A stretch of DNA of 64,000 bases from an uncultured Mucispirillum sp. (GTDB lineage Bacteria > Chrysiogenota > Deferribacteres > Deferribacterales > Mucispirillaceae): positions 62,001 through 126,000 of the forward strand of contig CALUWI010000007.1 in the NCBI GenBank assembly GCA_944324465.1. Direction: 5' to 3'. Both the position numbers and the translations under genes were made by a program. Under the pieces are notes generated by a model. That model had not been told where the DNA came from. It made no database searches and saw only the letters and a program-made list of their open reading frames with translations. Shown in pieces: positions 55,374-64,000 of the stretch. Every line of letters starts with the position of its first letter. The first letter of the stretch is position 1.

Positions 55374-56717
55374 GTGAAGAAAAAAGTAAGTCGTATTTTA
55401 ATATCAGCTTTCAGCAGCGGCAGTGGTAAAACTACATTTACCATGGGGCTTTTAAGGCTTTTGCAGAAAAAAGGCATAAAAGTTTCATCATATAAATGCG
55501 GGCCTGATTATATTGACACCATGTTCCATGCAAAAGCATTAGGGATACCTTCAAGAAATATTGATTTATTTTTATCCAGTGATAACACAGTAAAAAATAT
55601 ATTAGCAGAAGCAGAAAATATGGCAGTAATAGAAGGTGTTATGGGTTTTTATGACGGCATAGCCTTTACAGATTCAGCATCAGCCAGCCATATAAGCAGT
55701 GTAACAGATACTCCATGTATATTAATTGTGGATGTAAAAGGAAAATCTGCCACATTAAAAGCACTTATTACAGGTATGCTTCATTACAGGAAAAATAATA
55801 TTAAAGGTATTATTTTAAATAGAATATCAAAAGCATCATACCCAGTATATAAAAATATGATAGAATCAGAGCTGCCTGTAAAAGTTTTTGGATATATGCC
55901 TGAACTGAATAAAGAATGTACACTTAAAAGCCGCCATTTAGGGCTTATAACTGCAGAAGAAATGGCAGATATTAACAGCATTATAGATAAAGTATCAGAA
56001 GAACTTGAAAAAAGCATAGATTTAGACTGTATTATAGATTTAGCAGAAAAAACACCTGATTTAGAATATGATGAACAGAAAATAAACCTTATAGGCAGAT
56101 GCAGAATAGGCATAGCTTATGATAAAGCATTCTGCTTTCATTATGCAGATAACATAAAAGTATTAGAAAAAATGGGGGCAGAAATTGTTTATTTTTCCCC
56201 GCTTGAAGATAAAGCACTTCCTGAAAATTTAGACGGACTTATATTTTACGGCGGATACCCTGAGCTTTATTTAGAAAAATTAAGTGCTAATAAAAGTTTT
56301 ATAGAAAGCTTTAAAAAAGTATATAATAATAAAATACCGCTTATTGCAGAATGCGGCGGGTTTATGTATATAAGCCAGAGTATAGATAATGTGGAAATGG
56401 CAGCTTTAATAAAAGGCAGATGTACCATGACTAATAAACTGCAAAACTTTGGATATGTAGAGATTACAGCACATAAAGACAGTATGCTTTTTAAAAAAGG
56501 GGAAAGTATGCCTGCCCATGAGTTTCATTATTCTGTAATAGATGAACCATATTCTGACTGCATTATGCGAAAACCTAAAAGCCTTAAAAGCTGGCAGGGA
56601 GTTTATTTATCAGACCATGTATATGCAGGATACCCTCATTTATATTTCTTATCTAACTTAAAACCTGCTGAAAGATTTATTATAAAAGCAATCCACTATA
56701 ATAGAGATATAGAATGA
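55374..56717 (+). CDS. cbiA: Cobyrinate a,c-diamide synthase
   Basis: CbiA amidates the a and c side chains using glutamine and ATP. The 447-residue enzyme has a DTBS-like ATPase domain (ISAFSSGSGKTTFTMGLL P-loop, KCGPDYIDTMFH, NIDLFL, EGVMGFYDG). A class I glutaminase domain follows with the nucleophile Cys in PLIAECGGFMYIS and the late His in HLYF. The start is GTG 55374. It overlaps cobU by 4 bp. Confidence 0.95.
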   Translation: MKKKVSRILISAFSSGSGKTTFTMGLLRLLQKKGIKVSSYKCGPDYIDTMFHAKALGIPSRNIDLFLSSDNTVKNILAEAENMAVIEGVMGFYDGIAFTDSASASHISSVTDTPCILIVDVKGKSATLKALITGMLHYRKNNIKGIILNRISKASYPVYKNMIESELPVKVFGYMPELNKECTLKSRHLGLITAEEMADINSIIDKVSEELEKSIDLDCIIDLAEKTPDLEYDEQKINLIGRCRIGIAYDKAFCFHYADNIKVLEKMGAEIVYFSPLEDKALPENLDGLIFYGGYPELYLEKLSANKSFIESFKKVYNNKIPLIAECGGFMYISQSIDNVEMAALIKGRCTMTNKLQNFGYVEITAHKDSMLFKKGESMPAHEFHYSVIDEPYSDCIMRKPKSLKSWQGVYLSDHVYAGYPHLYFLSNLKPAERFIIKAIHYNRDIE

Positions 56718-57217
56718 TATATTTAATATCTGGCGGCTCAGGCAGTGGCAAGTCAAAATTTGCAGAAGATGAAGCATTAAAATATAATGGCAGAAAGTTA
56801 TATATTGCTACAATGGAAAATAAAAGCAGCAGTGCAAAAGAAAGAATACTAAAACATAGGAATATGCGGCAGGGCAAAGGCTTTGAAACGCTGGAAAAAG
56901 AGAAATATTTTAAAGATATAAATTTATCAGCTTATGAAATAGTGCTGCTTGAATGTCTGCCAAACTTAACTGCAAACCATATTTATGGTGGCGGAAATAT
57001 TAATATGCTTTATGATGATGTAGAATATCTTCTGCAGAAAGCAGAGAATTTAATAATAGTAACAAATGATATTTCATCATGTGCTTTGCATTATGATGAA
57101 GAAGTTTATAAATATATAAAAATATTAAACCAGCTTGCATGCAGTATTGCAGAGCGTGCTGATAAAGTTATAGAAGTAACAGCTGGTATTCCAATATATC
57201 ATAAAGGTGTAAAATGA
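56714..57217 (+). CDS. cobU: Adenosylcobinamide kinase / guanylyltransferase
   Basis: CobU phosphorylates adenosylcobinamide and adds GMP for nucleotide-loop assembly. The 167-residue protein has the P-loop SGGSGSGKSKFAE near residues 5-17, YIATMENK with the second-site motif, and KHRNMRQGKGFETLE (the guanylylated-His region). The C-terminal half contains LLECLPNLTANH and SIAERADKVIEVTAGIP. It overlaps cobS by 4 bp. A shorter P-loop-less paralogue lies just after cobS. Confidence 0.93.
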   Translation: MIYLISGGSGSGKSKFAEDEALKYNGRKLYIATMENKSSSAKERILKHRNMRQGKGFETLEKEKYFKDINLSAYEIVLLECLPNLTANHIYGGGNINMLYDDVEYLLQKAENLIIVTNDISSCALHYDEEVYKYIKILNQLACSIAERADKVIEVTAGIPIYHKGVK

Positions 57218-57990
57218 GCTTTATAAAAAGTTTTTTTATATGCTTATCAATGTATACAACAATACCTGTACCACAGATTATATGGGAAGAAAAAAATATG
57301 AAATATATTTTTTATAACCTTCCATTCATTGGTATAATGCTTGGGTTAATAGAATATTTGCTGTATCTTCTTTCAATATATTTAGGGTTTTCAAGTGTTT
57401 TATATGCTGCTCTTTCTGTTGCTGTTATTGTGCTTTTAACAGGCGGTATTCATTTAGACGGATATGCAGATACAATAGATGCCCTATTCTGCCACGGCGA
57501 TATTGAAAAACGCAGGCAGGTATTAAGTGATGCTCATACTGGAGCATTCGCTGTAATATATACTATTCTTTACTTTTTAGTGATTTTTGCCAGTTTTGAA
57601 AATATGTATGGTGAAAATATTTCCGTATTTATATTTATCCTTGTTTTTACAGTCAGCAGAATTTTAAGTCTTGTTTTAATATCATTAGTGCCATCATCTG
57701 TTAACCGTGGTCTTTTATACATTTTCTCATCAAAAGAGAATAAAAAATCATTATTAATATATGCTTTTTCTTTTTTATTAATATTTATTTTTTTAACTTA
57801 TATATTAATGGGTTATAAATTCTTGATAATCCTTTTATTGATTTTGCTGATAATATCTATTATACTTACAAAATATTTTAATAAAGTGTTTGGCGGTATT
57901 TCTGGTGATTTGGCAGGCTTTAGTATATGTATATATGAAATATCTATACTTTTAACTTGCACTATAAGCAGGCTGGTATTGTGGAACTAA
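57214..57990 (+). CDS. cobS: Adenosylcobinamide-GDP ribazoletransferase
   Basis: CobS joins alpha-ribazole (or its phosphate) to adenosylcobinamide-GDP in the membrane. The 258-residue protein has about six transmembrane segments and the family blocks MYTTIPVP, LTGGIHLDGYADTIDALFCHG, RRQVLSDAHTGAFAV and NKVFGGISGDLAGFS, which carries the conserved GDxxG-type Asp. Its end overlaps the CobU-like gene by 10 bp. Confidence 0.95.
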   Translation: MSFIKSFFICLSMYTTIPVPQIIWEEKNMKYIFYNLPFIGIMLGLIEYLLYLLSIYLGFSSVLYAALSVAVIVLLTGGIHLDGYADTIDALFCHGDIEKRRQVLSDAHTGAFAVIYTILYFLVIFASFENMYGENISVFIFILVFTVSRILSLVLISLVPSSVNRGLLYIFSSKENKKSLLIYAFSFLLIFIFLTYILMGYKFLIILLLILLIISIILTKYFNKVFGGISGDLAGFSICIYEISILLTCTISRLVLWN

Positions 57991-58373
57991 TTATTGGCGG
58001 AGCATATAACTCAAAACTTAATTTTGCTTTAAAATATTACAACTTAAAGCAGGAAGATTTTCAAAATGGTGCAGAATGTAACCTAAATGATGCTTTTAAT
58101 AAAAAAGGCATATATAACCTGCATTTACTTATAAGACGGTTTATTATATCAGGCATTAATGATTATAATAAAATTATAGAAAAAATACTTTTATCAAATA
58201 CAGAAATTATAATATGTACCGAAGTGGGAAATGGTGTTGTGCCCCTTGATAGAATAGATAATCAGATGCGTGAATATGTAGGCAGAATATTATCTATAAT
58301 CAGTGAAAAAAGCACTAGAGTAATAAGGATTTATTACGGTATACCTTCTGTAATAAAGGGGATGGATATATGA
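57981..58373 (+). CDS. CobU-like protein lacking the P-loop
   Basis: This 130-residue protein resembles the CobU C-terminal fold. It starts with LIIGGAYNSKLNFALKYY where CobU has GGSGSGKS, so the nucleotide-binding Lys-Ser is missing. It has IIICTEVGNGVVPLDRIDNQMREYVGR, matching CobU's EVG-x-GIVP-x(n)-R-RE-GR, and ends GIPSVIKG. GTG 57981 is the likely start; an in-frame TTG at 57957 is possible. It overlaps cobS and the phosphatase gene. Similar small CobU-like genes occur in other anaerobic cobalamin clusters; function unproven. Confidence 0.72.
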   Translation: MELIIGGAYNSKLNFALKYYNLKQEDFQNGAECNLNDAFNKKGIYNLHLLIRRFIISGINDYNKIIEKILLSNTEIIICTEVGNGVVPLDRIDNQMREYVGRILSIISEKSTRVIRIYYGIPSVIKGMDI

Positions 58374-58960
58374 AAACTATTTATTTTATCCGTCATGGCC
58401 AGACAAAATATAATGTAGAGGGCAGGTTTGTAGGCTCTACAGATTTACCATTATCTGAAGACGGAAGAAAGCAGATTTTTAATAAGTGGGACGGTGCACA
58501 GGAGCACATTGAAAGAGATATTATTTTTACAAGTCCTATGAAAAGATGTGTGGAAACAACAGGCATTATATTTCCTTATGACAGCTTTGAAGTGCTTAAA
58601 AATATGCGGGAAATGAACTTTGGCATGTTTGAAGGCAAAACCCATGATGAGCTGGAATATTTAGAAGAATACAGATATTTCAGAGAAACAAAAGGCAGAG
58701 CAAAAATACCGAAAGGGGAAAGCGGTATAGAGTTCAGCATGCGTGTATTAAAAGCATTTTTTGAAATGATTGCATACATGGATAAAAAGGATGCTAATAA
58801 TGCAGTTCTTGTGTGCCACGGTGGTGTTATTATGTCGCTTTTTTCTATGCTTTGTAATGAAAGTGATGATATTTACTACTACCATGTAGATAACGGTTCA
58901 GGGTATAAGGCTCATTATAACCAGTATACAAAAGAATTAATTATTATAGAAAAATTATAG
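58370..58960 (+). CDS. cobC: Alpha-ribazole phosphatase (histidine phosphatase)
   Basis: CobC removes phosphate from alpha-ribazole 5'-phosphate or adenosylcobalamin phosphate. The 196-residue phosphoglycerate-mutase-like protein has the catalytic IYFIRHGQTKYNVEGRFVG near the N-terminus. It also has TSPMKRCVETT, MREMNFGMFEGKTHDEL and LVCHGGVIMSLFSML, the second His. Its place in the cobalamin cluster supports CobC over a general phosphatase. Confidence 0.87.
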   Translation: MKTIYFIRHGQTKYNVEGRFVGSTDLPLSEDGRKQIFNKWDGAQEHIERDIIFTSPMKRCVETTGIIFPYDSFEVLKNMREMNFGMFEGKTHDELEYLEEYRYFRETKGRAKIPKGESGIEFSMRVLKAFFEMIAYMDKKDANNAVLVCHGGVIMSLFSMLCNESDDIYYYHVDNGSGYKAHYNQYTKELIIIEKL

Positions 58961-58985
58961 CACACATTGTGCAAGGCGAGTTTTT

Positions 58986-59963
58986 ATGAAAATAGGATTT
59001 ATGCTTATTATTGCTTTTATTTTAGATTTAATATTTAAAGACCCAAAAGGTATCCCGCATCCTGTTATAATGATTGGCAAAATAATTAAATACGGCGAAA
59101 TAACTCTGCGTAAAATCTTTAGGAAAGGGGCAGTATCTGAAACTATTGCAGGCACTCTGCTTACTTTATTTGTTGTTATAATATCATTTATTGTTCCATA
59201 TATTATATTAAGTATATGCTACAGCATTAATATGATACTTGGTATATTAGTGGAAATATTTATATGTTTCCAAATACTTGCTCTTGGTTCATTAAAAGAA
59301 GCAGCTATGAAAATTTATACTGAGCTTTCTACAGGCTCACTTAATGGAGCAAGGAAAAGTTTAAGCCATATAGTTGGCAGAGATACAGAAAATTTAGAAG
59401 AAAAAGGTGTTGTAAAAGCAACTGTTGAAAGTGTTGCAGAAAACACAAGCGATGGAGTTATTGCACCGCTTTTTTATATGCTTATAGGTGGAGCAAGTTT
59501 TGGTATGCTTTATAAGGCAGTGAATACTCTTGATTCTATGATAGGATATAAAAATAAAAAATATCAATATTTTGGAAAAGTGGCAGCAAGGCTTGATGAT
59601 ATACTAAATATTATTCCTGCCCGTATTACTGGCTTTATGTATGTGCTTGCTGCACTGCTTTCTGGGTTTAATTATAAAAAATCTTATGAAATACTGCTTA
59701 GAGACAGGTGGAATCATTCAAGTCCAAACAGTGGATATCCAGAAGCTGCAATGTCTGGAGCATTAGGTATTCAGCTTGGGGGCCCTGCATCATATTTTGG
59801 CGAAATGGTTGATAAAAAGTATATTGGCGATGATGATAAAGAGCCAAATATGGAAGATATTCCAAAAGCATGTATGCTTATGACTATCGTTTCAGTGCTT
59901 GCGTTAGTATTAATGATTTTAGCAAAATTTGCGGTTTTAACTATTATTAATTTTGGCTTATAA
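58986..59963 (+). CDS. cbiB: Adenosylcobinamide-phosphate synthase
   Basis: CbiB attaches (R)-1-amino-2-propanol phosphate to adenosylcobyric acid in the membrane. The 325-residue product has IFKDPKGIPHPVIMIGKII near the N-terminus, the ARKSLSHIVGRDTENLEEKGVVKATVESVAENTSDGV-type block (around residues 118-155) and PNSGYPEAAMSGALGIQLGGP. It precedes cobD, which supplies the amino-propanol phosphate. Confidence 0.95.
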   Translation: MKIGFMLIIAFILDLIFKDPKGIPHPVIMIGKIIKYGEITLRKIFRKGAVSETIAGTLLTLFVVIISFIVPYIILSICYSINMILGILVEIFICFQILALGSLKEAAMKIYTELSTGSLNGARKSLSHIVGRDTENLEEKGVVKATVESVAENTSDGVIAPLFYMLIGGASFGMLYKAVNTLDSMIGYKNKKYQYFGKVAARLDDILNIIPARITGFMYVLAALLSGFNYKKSYEILLRDRWNHSSPNSGYPEAAMSGALGIQLGGPASYFGEMVDKKYIGDDDKEPNMEDIPKACMLMTIVSVLALVLMILAKFAVLTIINFGL

Positions 59964-59968
59964 TCCTA

Positions 59969-61015
59969 ATGAGTAAAACATATACACATGGCGGTGATAT
60001 ATACAGCTATTATGAAAAATACGGCAGATACCCTGTAGATTTTTCCAGCAGCTTAAACCCGCTTAATGCACCTCTTGAAGTAACAAATGCTTATGTGGAA
60101 GCATATAAGTACAGCTTTGCATATCCGCCTCATAATTATAAAGAGTTACGGGGAAAAATAGCAGAAAAAGAGAATATTTCTATTGAAAATATATGTGTAT
60201 CAAATGGAGCCGGGGAGCTTATAAGATATATTCCTGTTATTTTTAAGCCAAAAAATGCTTTAATTACAGCACCAGCTTTCAGCGAATATAAAAAATCACT
60301 TTTAGAATGTAATGTAGAAGAATACTTATTAAAAAAAGAAAATAATTTTATGCTGCAGCAGGATTTTTTAGAGAATATTGCTCATAAAGATATGGTATTT
60401 TTAACAAACCCTGATAATCCGGCTGGCAACATTATAAATATAGAATTTATAGAAAAAACAGCTGCAAAATGCAGGCAGGAAAATGCTGTTTTAGTGCTTG
60501 ATGAATGTTTTATTGATTTAGCAGAAAATGGAGAAAGTGCCGTTCCGCTGATAAAAAATTACGATAATATTATTATTATAAAAGCATTTACAAAAACTTA
60601 TTCTTTTGCAGGGCTTAGGCTTGGGTATGCTTTAGCAAATGAAAAAATTATAGATATGATAGATAATATGCTTCCAGAATGGCGGGTATCTATGCCTGCT
60701 AATATGTGCGGAATAGCTGCATTAAGTGATAAATCTTTTATTAATTCATCTATAGAGTATATCAAAAAAGAAAAAGAATATCTTATAAGTAACTTAAAAA
60801 TATTTGATTTTATTATATACGGTTCAGAAGCAAACTATATATTTTTTTATACTGATATTTTTGATTTAAAAGAAAGGCTTGAAAAATATAATATATTAAT
60901 AAGAGACTGTTCAAATTACAGCGGACTTGAAAAAGGATATTACAGAGTGGCAGTAAAAAAACATGATGATAATGAAAAGCTGATAAATGCATTAAAGGAA
61001 ATAATAAATGGCTAA
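59969..61015 (+). CDS. cobD: Threonine-phosphate decarboxylase
   Basis: CobD is a PLP enzyme converting L-threonine phosphate to (R)-1-amino-2-propanol phosphate. The 348-residue class I/II aminotransferase-fold protein begins with THGGDIYSYYEKYGRYPVDFSSSLNPL and has YPPHNYKELR, FLTNPDNPAGN, VLDECFIDL, and the PLP-lysine segment IIKAFTKTYSFAGLRLGYAL. It overlaps cbiP by 8 bp. A PduX threonine kinase gene is not seen here. Confidence 0.93.
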   Translation: MSKTYTHGGDIYSYYEKYGRYPVDFSSSLNPLNAPLEVTNAYVEAYKYSFAYPPHNYKELRGKIAEKENISIENICVSNGAGELIRYIPVIFKPKNALITAPAFSEYKKSLLECNVEEYLLKKENNFMLQQDFLENIAHKDMVFLTNPDNPAGNIINIEFIEKTAAKCRQENAVLVLDECFIDLAENGESAVPLIKNYDNIIIIKAFTKTYSFAGLRLGYALANEKIIDMIDNMLPEWRVSMPANMCGIAALSDKSFINSSIEYIKKEKEYLISNLKIFDFIIYGSEANYIFFYTDIFDLKERLEKYNILIRDCSNYSGLEKGYYRVAVKKHDDNEKLINALKEIING

Positions 61016-62498
61016 ATGTATCATGGTGCAGGGCACTTCATCAAATGTGGGAAAAAGTCTTATTAGTGCAGGCTTATGCAGAATATTTGCTAATGCTGGA
61101 TATAAAACTGCTCCATTTAAATCTCAAAATATGGCACTTAATTCATACATTACAAAAGACGGCTTTGAAATAGGCAGAGCACAGGCTGTTCAGGCAGAAT
61201 GTGCATATCAGCATATTGATGTAAGGTTTAATCCTATTTTATTAAAACCAACAGGCAATAAAACAAGCCAGATTATAATAAACGGTGAAGTATACGGCAA
61301 TATGACGGCTTCTGAATATTTTGCAGAAAAGCATAAGTTTATTAAATATGTAAAAGAAAGCTATGAAAGTTTAAATAAAGAATATGATGTAATAGTTATA
61401 GAAGGGGCAGGAAGCCCTGCAGAAATAAACTTAAACCATAAAGATTTTGTTAATATGGGTATGGCTCAAATTGCTCAAGCTCCTGTGCTTTTAGCTGGAG
61501 ATATTGACAGGGGCGGGGTGTTTGCATCACTTTACGGTACAGTTGAGCTTTTAAAAGAATATAAAAATTATTTTAAAGGCTTTATTATTAATAAATTCCG
61601 TGGGGATAAAAGCATATTAGAGCCGGGGCTTGTGCAGTTAGAAAAATTAACAGGCATAGCTGTATTAGGTGTGCTGCCCTATGAAAAATTTAATATAGAT
61701 GAGGAAGACAGCTTAGCAGAAACATTGAAAAATACAGACAAAGGCTTAATAGATATAGCTGTTATTAAACTTCCAAGAATATCAAACTTTACTGATTTTG
61801 CAGTATTTGAATATTATGATGGAGTAAAAGTAAGGTATATCAGCAGTATTTCAGATTTTGGAGAGCCTGATTTACTGATTATTCCAGGCACAAAAAATAC
61901 TATTGATGATATGCGGTATCTTCGCTCATCAGGGCTTATTACAAAAATAATGCAGTATGCTGAAACTGGTAAAGGAATTATTGGTGTATGCGGCGGTTAT
62001 CAGTTGTTAACAAGCATAATCAAAGACCCAGATAATATGGAAGCAGGCGGAGATATGCAGGGACTTGGTTTAATAAAAGCAGAAACCATATTTGAAAAAG
62101 AAAAAATAAGAACAGTAGTGCAGGGCAGATTTAATAATATAAGAGGCTATTTTTCATTTTTAAATGGTGCAGAATTTGCAGGCTATGAAATACACATGGG
62201 AAAAACTTATTCTAATAATGGCTGTATTTCTGAAATAAAAGATACATTTGGTAATGTAAAAAATGACGGACTTGCTGAAAATAATATATTAGGCACATAT
62301 ATTCATGGTGTTTTTGATGCAGGTGATGTGGTTAAAAGAATAATAGATAAGTTAAAACAGGAAAAAGGAATAGATAAAATCACAGAAGAAAAAGATATAA
62401 ATGAATTAAAAAATATGGAATATGAAAAGCTATCAGATATGCTTATGAATTATTTAAATATTCCTAAAATATATGAAATAATGGAAAAAGGAGTGTAA
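61008..62498 (+). CDS. cbiP: Cobyric acid synthase
   Basis: CbiP (CobQ) amidates side chains b, d, e and g of adenosylcobyrinate a,c-diamide. The 496-residue protein has an N-terminal dethiobiotin-synthetase-like domain (IMVQGTSSNVGKSLISAGLCRI, PFKSQNMALNSYIT, EIGRAQAVQAECA, EGAGSPAEINL, LLAGDIDRGGVFASLYGT). A glutaminase domain follows with the nucleophile Cys in GIIGVCGGYQLL and the late His in GTYIHGVFD. It follows cobD and precedes the adenosyltransferase. Confidence 0.96.
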   Translation: MAKCIMVQGTSSNVGKSLISAGLCRIFANAGYKTAPFKSQNMALNSYITKDGFEIGRAQAVQAECAYQHIDVRFNPILLKPTGNKTSQIIINGEVYGNMTASEYFAEKHKFIKYVKESYESLNKEYDVIVIEGAGSPAEINLNHKDFVNMGMAQIAQAPVLLAGDIDRGGVFASLYGTVELLKEYKNYFKGFIINKFRGDKSILEPGLVQLEKLTGIAVLGVLPYEKFNIDEEDSLAETLKNTDKGLIDIAVIKLPRISNFTDFAVFEYYDGVKVRYISSISDFGEPDLLIIPGTKNTIDDMRYLRSSGLITKIMQYAETGKGIIGVCGGYQLLTSIIKDPDNMEAGGDMQGLGLIKAETIFEKEKIRTVVQGRFNNIRGYFSFLNGAEFAGYEIHMGKTYSNNGCISEIKDTFGNVKNDGLAENNILGTYIHGVFDAGDVVKRIIDKLKQEKGIDKITEEKDINELKNMEYEKLSDMLMNYLNIPKIYEIMEKGV

Positions 62499-62499
62499 T

Positions 62500-63033
62500 A
62501 TGGCAAAAAATAAAGGACTTATACATATATACTGTGGAGAAAATAAAGGCAAAACTACTGCAGCAGTTGGGCTTGCTGTCCGCAGTTTTGGCAGCGGCTT
62601 TAAAATAATATTTTCCCAGTTTTTAAAAACTTCTCCAAGTGGCGAATTAGTGAGCTTTGAAAAACTTGGCATAAAAGTTTACAGAATAACACAACCAAAA
62701 GGCTTTACATGGGAAATGAATGAAGAAGAATTATCACTTTTAAAAGAAGAACATAATAAATTATTTAAAGAAGTTACTTCTTTAGTGGAAGGTGATGGGG
62801 ATAAAACACTTCTTGTATGTGATGAGCTTGTGGGAGCTTATGTGGGCGGTCATATTGATAAAGAAATGGTTATGGACTTTTTAAATAATAAGCCTGCAAA
62901 TTTAGAAGTAGTATTAACTGGCAGAAACCCAAGTGAAGAATTAATGGAGATTGCTGATTATATTACTGAAATGAAAAAAATAAAACACCCTATGGATAAA
63001 GGGATAAATGCAAGAAAAGGTATAGAGATGTAA
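62500..63033 (+). CDS. cobO: Corrinoid adenosyltransferase (BtuR/CobA type)
   Basis: This 177-residue ATP:co(I)rrinoid adenosyltransferase adds the upper 5'-deoxyadenosyl ligand. It has a modified P-loop (YCGENKGKTTAAVGLAVRSFG), SQFLKTSPSGEL, the WDE-like ellipse LLVCDELVGAYVGG and LTGRNPSEELMEIADYITEMKKIKHPMDKGI. The RKGIEM end is typical. It lies 1 bp after cbiP. Confidence 0.95.
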   Translation: MAKNKGLIHIYCGENKGKTTAAVGLAVRSFGSGFKIIFSQFLKTSPSGELVSFEKLGIKVYRITQPKGFTWEMNEEELSLLKEEHNKLFKEVTSLVEGDGDKTLLVCDELVGAYVGGHIDKEMVMDFLNNKPANLEVVLTGRNPSEELMEIADYITEMKKIKHPMDKGINARKGIEM

Positions 63034-63041
63034 GGTGAAGT

Positions 63042-63668
63042 ATGCAGGAAATATTAAAACCTATGGATATAGAAAAAAGAAGTTTTGAAATAATATCAAG
63101 TGAGTTAGGTGATACAGATTTAAATGAACAGGAACTGCTTGTTTTAAAGCGGGTAATACATACTACTGCTGATTTTGATTATAAAGAAAACCTTGTATTT
63201 AAACATAATCCCGTAGAAAAAGGCATAGAAGCATTAAAAAATGGATGTGTTATTGTAACAGATACTAATATGGCTCTTGCTGGCATTAATAAACCAATAC
63301 TTAAAAAAGGCGGAAACAGTGCAGTATGCTATATAAGTGATGAAGATGTGGCACTTGCTGCAAAAGAAAAAGGTGTTACAAGAGCTCAAATGGCAGTTGA
63401 AAAAGCAGCCAGATTAAATGAGCCTGTTATTTTTGCAATAGGTAATGCACCTACTGCACTTATTAAAATAGATGAGCTTATAAATAAGGGCGAATTAAAC
63501 CCAGTATTAATTATTGCCTGCCCTGTAGGCTTTGTAAATGTGGTGGAAAGTAAAGAGTTAATCTTAAAACATAATATTCCAAGTATTATAGCATTAGGGA
63601 GAAAAGGCGGCTCAAATGTGGCAGCATCAATAATTAATGCTATGCTTTATCAGGCATTTCCAAGGTGA
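63042..63668 (+). CDS. cbiC: Cobalt-precorrin-8 methylmutase
   Basis: CbiC (CobH) moves the C11 methyl to C12, giving cobyrinate. The 208-residue enzyme has IEKRSFEIISSEL, VLKRVIHTTADFDYKENLVF with the catalytic His, VTDTNMALAGI, AIGNAPTALIKIDELI and ACPVGFVNVVESKELIL, and ends in GRKGGSNVAASIINAM. Its late position in the operon does not follow pathway order. Confidence 0.96.
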   Translation: MQEILKPMDIEKRSFEIISSELGDTDLNEQELLVLKRVIHTTADFDYKENLVFKHNPVEKGIEALKNGCVIVTDTNMALAGINKPILKKGGNSAVCYISDEDVALAAKEKGVTRAQMAVEKAARLNEPVIFAIGNAPTALIKIDELINKGELNPVLIIACPVGFVNVVESKELILKHNIPSIIALGRKGGSNVAASIINAMLYQAFPR

Positions 63669-63671
63669 TAT

Positions 63672-64000
63672 ATGAAAGATATTGAAAAAATAATAAGTGA
63701 AATAAAAGGTGCAGATATTTCTGCAGTAGAAAAAGCACAAATCAGGCAGGATAACCTTTTAAAACCAAAGGGGAGTTTAGGCACTCTTGAAAAAATAAGT
63801 GTAAAACTTGCAGGCATTACTGGTAAAATTAATAATAATGCAGATAAAAGAATACTTTTTCTTTTTGGAGCAGATAACGGTATTTATGAAGAAGGAGTGG
63901 CTGCAACACCACAGCATTTTACAAAAACATTAATCTTAAGTTATGCAGATAATGTAGGCACAGGTATTAATACTATTACAAAAAGCTGCAATACAGACTT
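63672..64000 (+). CDS. cobT: Nicotinate-nucleotide-dimethylbenzimidazole phosphoribosyltransferase (3' end outside window)
   Basis: CobT makes alpha-ribazole phosphate from the lower-ligand base and nicotinate mononucleotide. From ATG 63672, 109 complete codons are visible before the window ends. The family motifs are KPKGSLGTLEKISVKLAGI (around residues 35-53), LFLFGADNGIYEEGVAATPQHFT, and the following helix LILSYADNVGTGINTI. It sits 3 bp after cbiC. Confidence 0.93.
   Translation, partial: MKDIEKIISEIKGADISAVEKAQIRQDNLLKPKGSLGTLEKISVKLAGITGKINNNADKRILFLFGADNGIYEEGVAATPQHFTKTLILSYADNVGTGINTITKSCNTD

Overview
The window is low-GC DNA (roughly 30% by eye) from a Gram-negative-type bacterium. 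It encodes lipoproteins with lipobox signals, CpoB/YbgF, a CheV chemotaxis protein, a bacteriohemerythrin, an NtrC-type two-component pair, protoporphyrinogen oxidase and a complete anaerobic cobalamin pathway. Gene content and base composition resemble a Deferribacterota member such as Mucispirillum. That assignment is inference from style and content; no 16S rRNA or tRNA gene was seen here.

Layout. 1-1700: tsf (cut by the window edge) and rpsB, both on the minus strand. 1700-2880: a gene-poor strip holding one copy of a roughly 0.5-kb inverted-repeat element, a candidate type I toxin with a convergent antisense RNA, and a small doubtful ORF. 2900-6305: lgt, a DJ-1/PfpI protein, a metallo-hydrolase and a patatin. 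6337-8690: a lipoprotein with about 21 tandem hexapeptides, read from a promoter whose spacer holds a G9/C9 tract, then a second copy of the inverted-repeat element. 8860-15940: bacteriohemerythrin plus an unknown membrane protein, rpmB, and a plus-strand run from a DUF1858 protein through trmB, an NfeD protein, a radical SAM protein and DUF493 to an ankyrin protein. 16000-23345: minus-strand housekeeping genes dxr, cdsA, uppS, frr, pyrH, then lepB and lepA. Between these two groups lie a small gene behind a second poly-G promoter, a small lipoprotein and a palindrome-rich strip. 23415-26020: a DpnII-type restriction-modification island bounded by duplicated terminators; the endonuclease gene is interrupted by a complete IS1595-type element with an 8-bp target duplication, while the Dam-type methylase is intact. 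26043-43379: cpoB, cheV, a large TPR protein, a histidine kinase/NtrC pair, argS, a SPOR protein, a PgaB-C-terminal-like protein, protoporphyrinogen oxidase, and several envelope or secreted proteins. 43380-43860: a PHP-gene promoter and a small inverted-repeat element. 43820-64000: one promoter, one cobalamin riboswitch and 25 tightly packed plus-strand genes for cobalt uptake and adenosylcobalamin synthesis; the last, cobT, is cut by the window end.

How the parts fit. The cobalamin cluster covers each named step from uroporphyrinogen III to nucleotide-loop assembly: Co transport (CbiMNQO), CobA-HemD, a precorrin-2 dehydrogenase, CbiX, CbiL/H/F/G/D/J/ET/C, CbiA/P/B, the adenosyltransferase, and CobD/U/S/C/T. 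The riboswitch should shut the cluster off when B12 is plentiful. The most unusual features are the two promoters with a nine-base G tract between -35 and -10 (candidate phase-variable switches), the convergent toxin/antisense locus, the IS-broken endonuclease beside an intact methylase, and three kinds of short inverted-repeat element in intergenic DNA.
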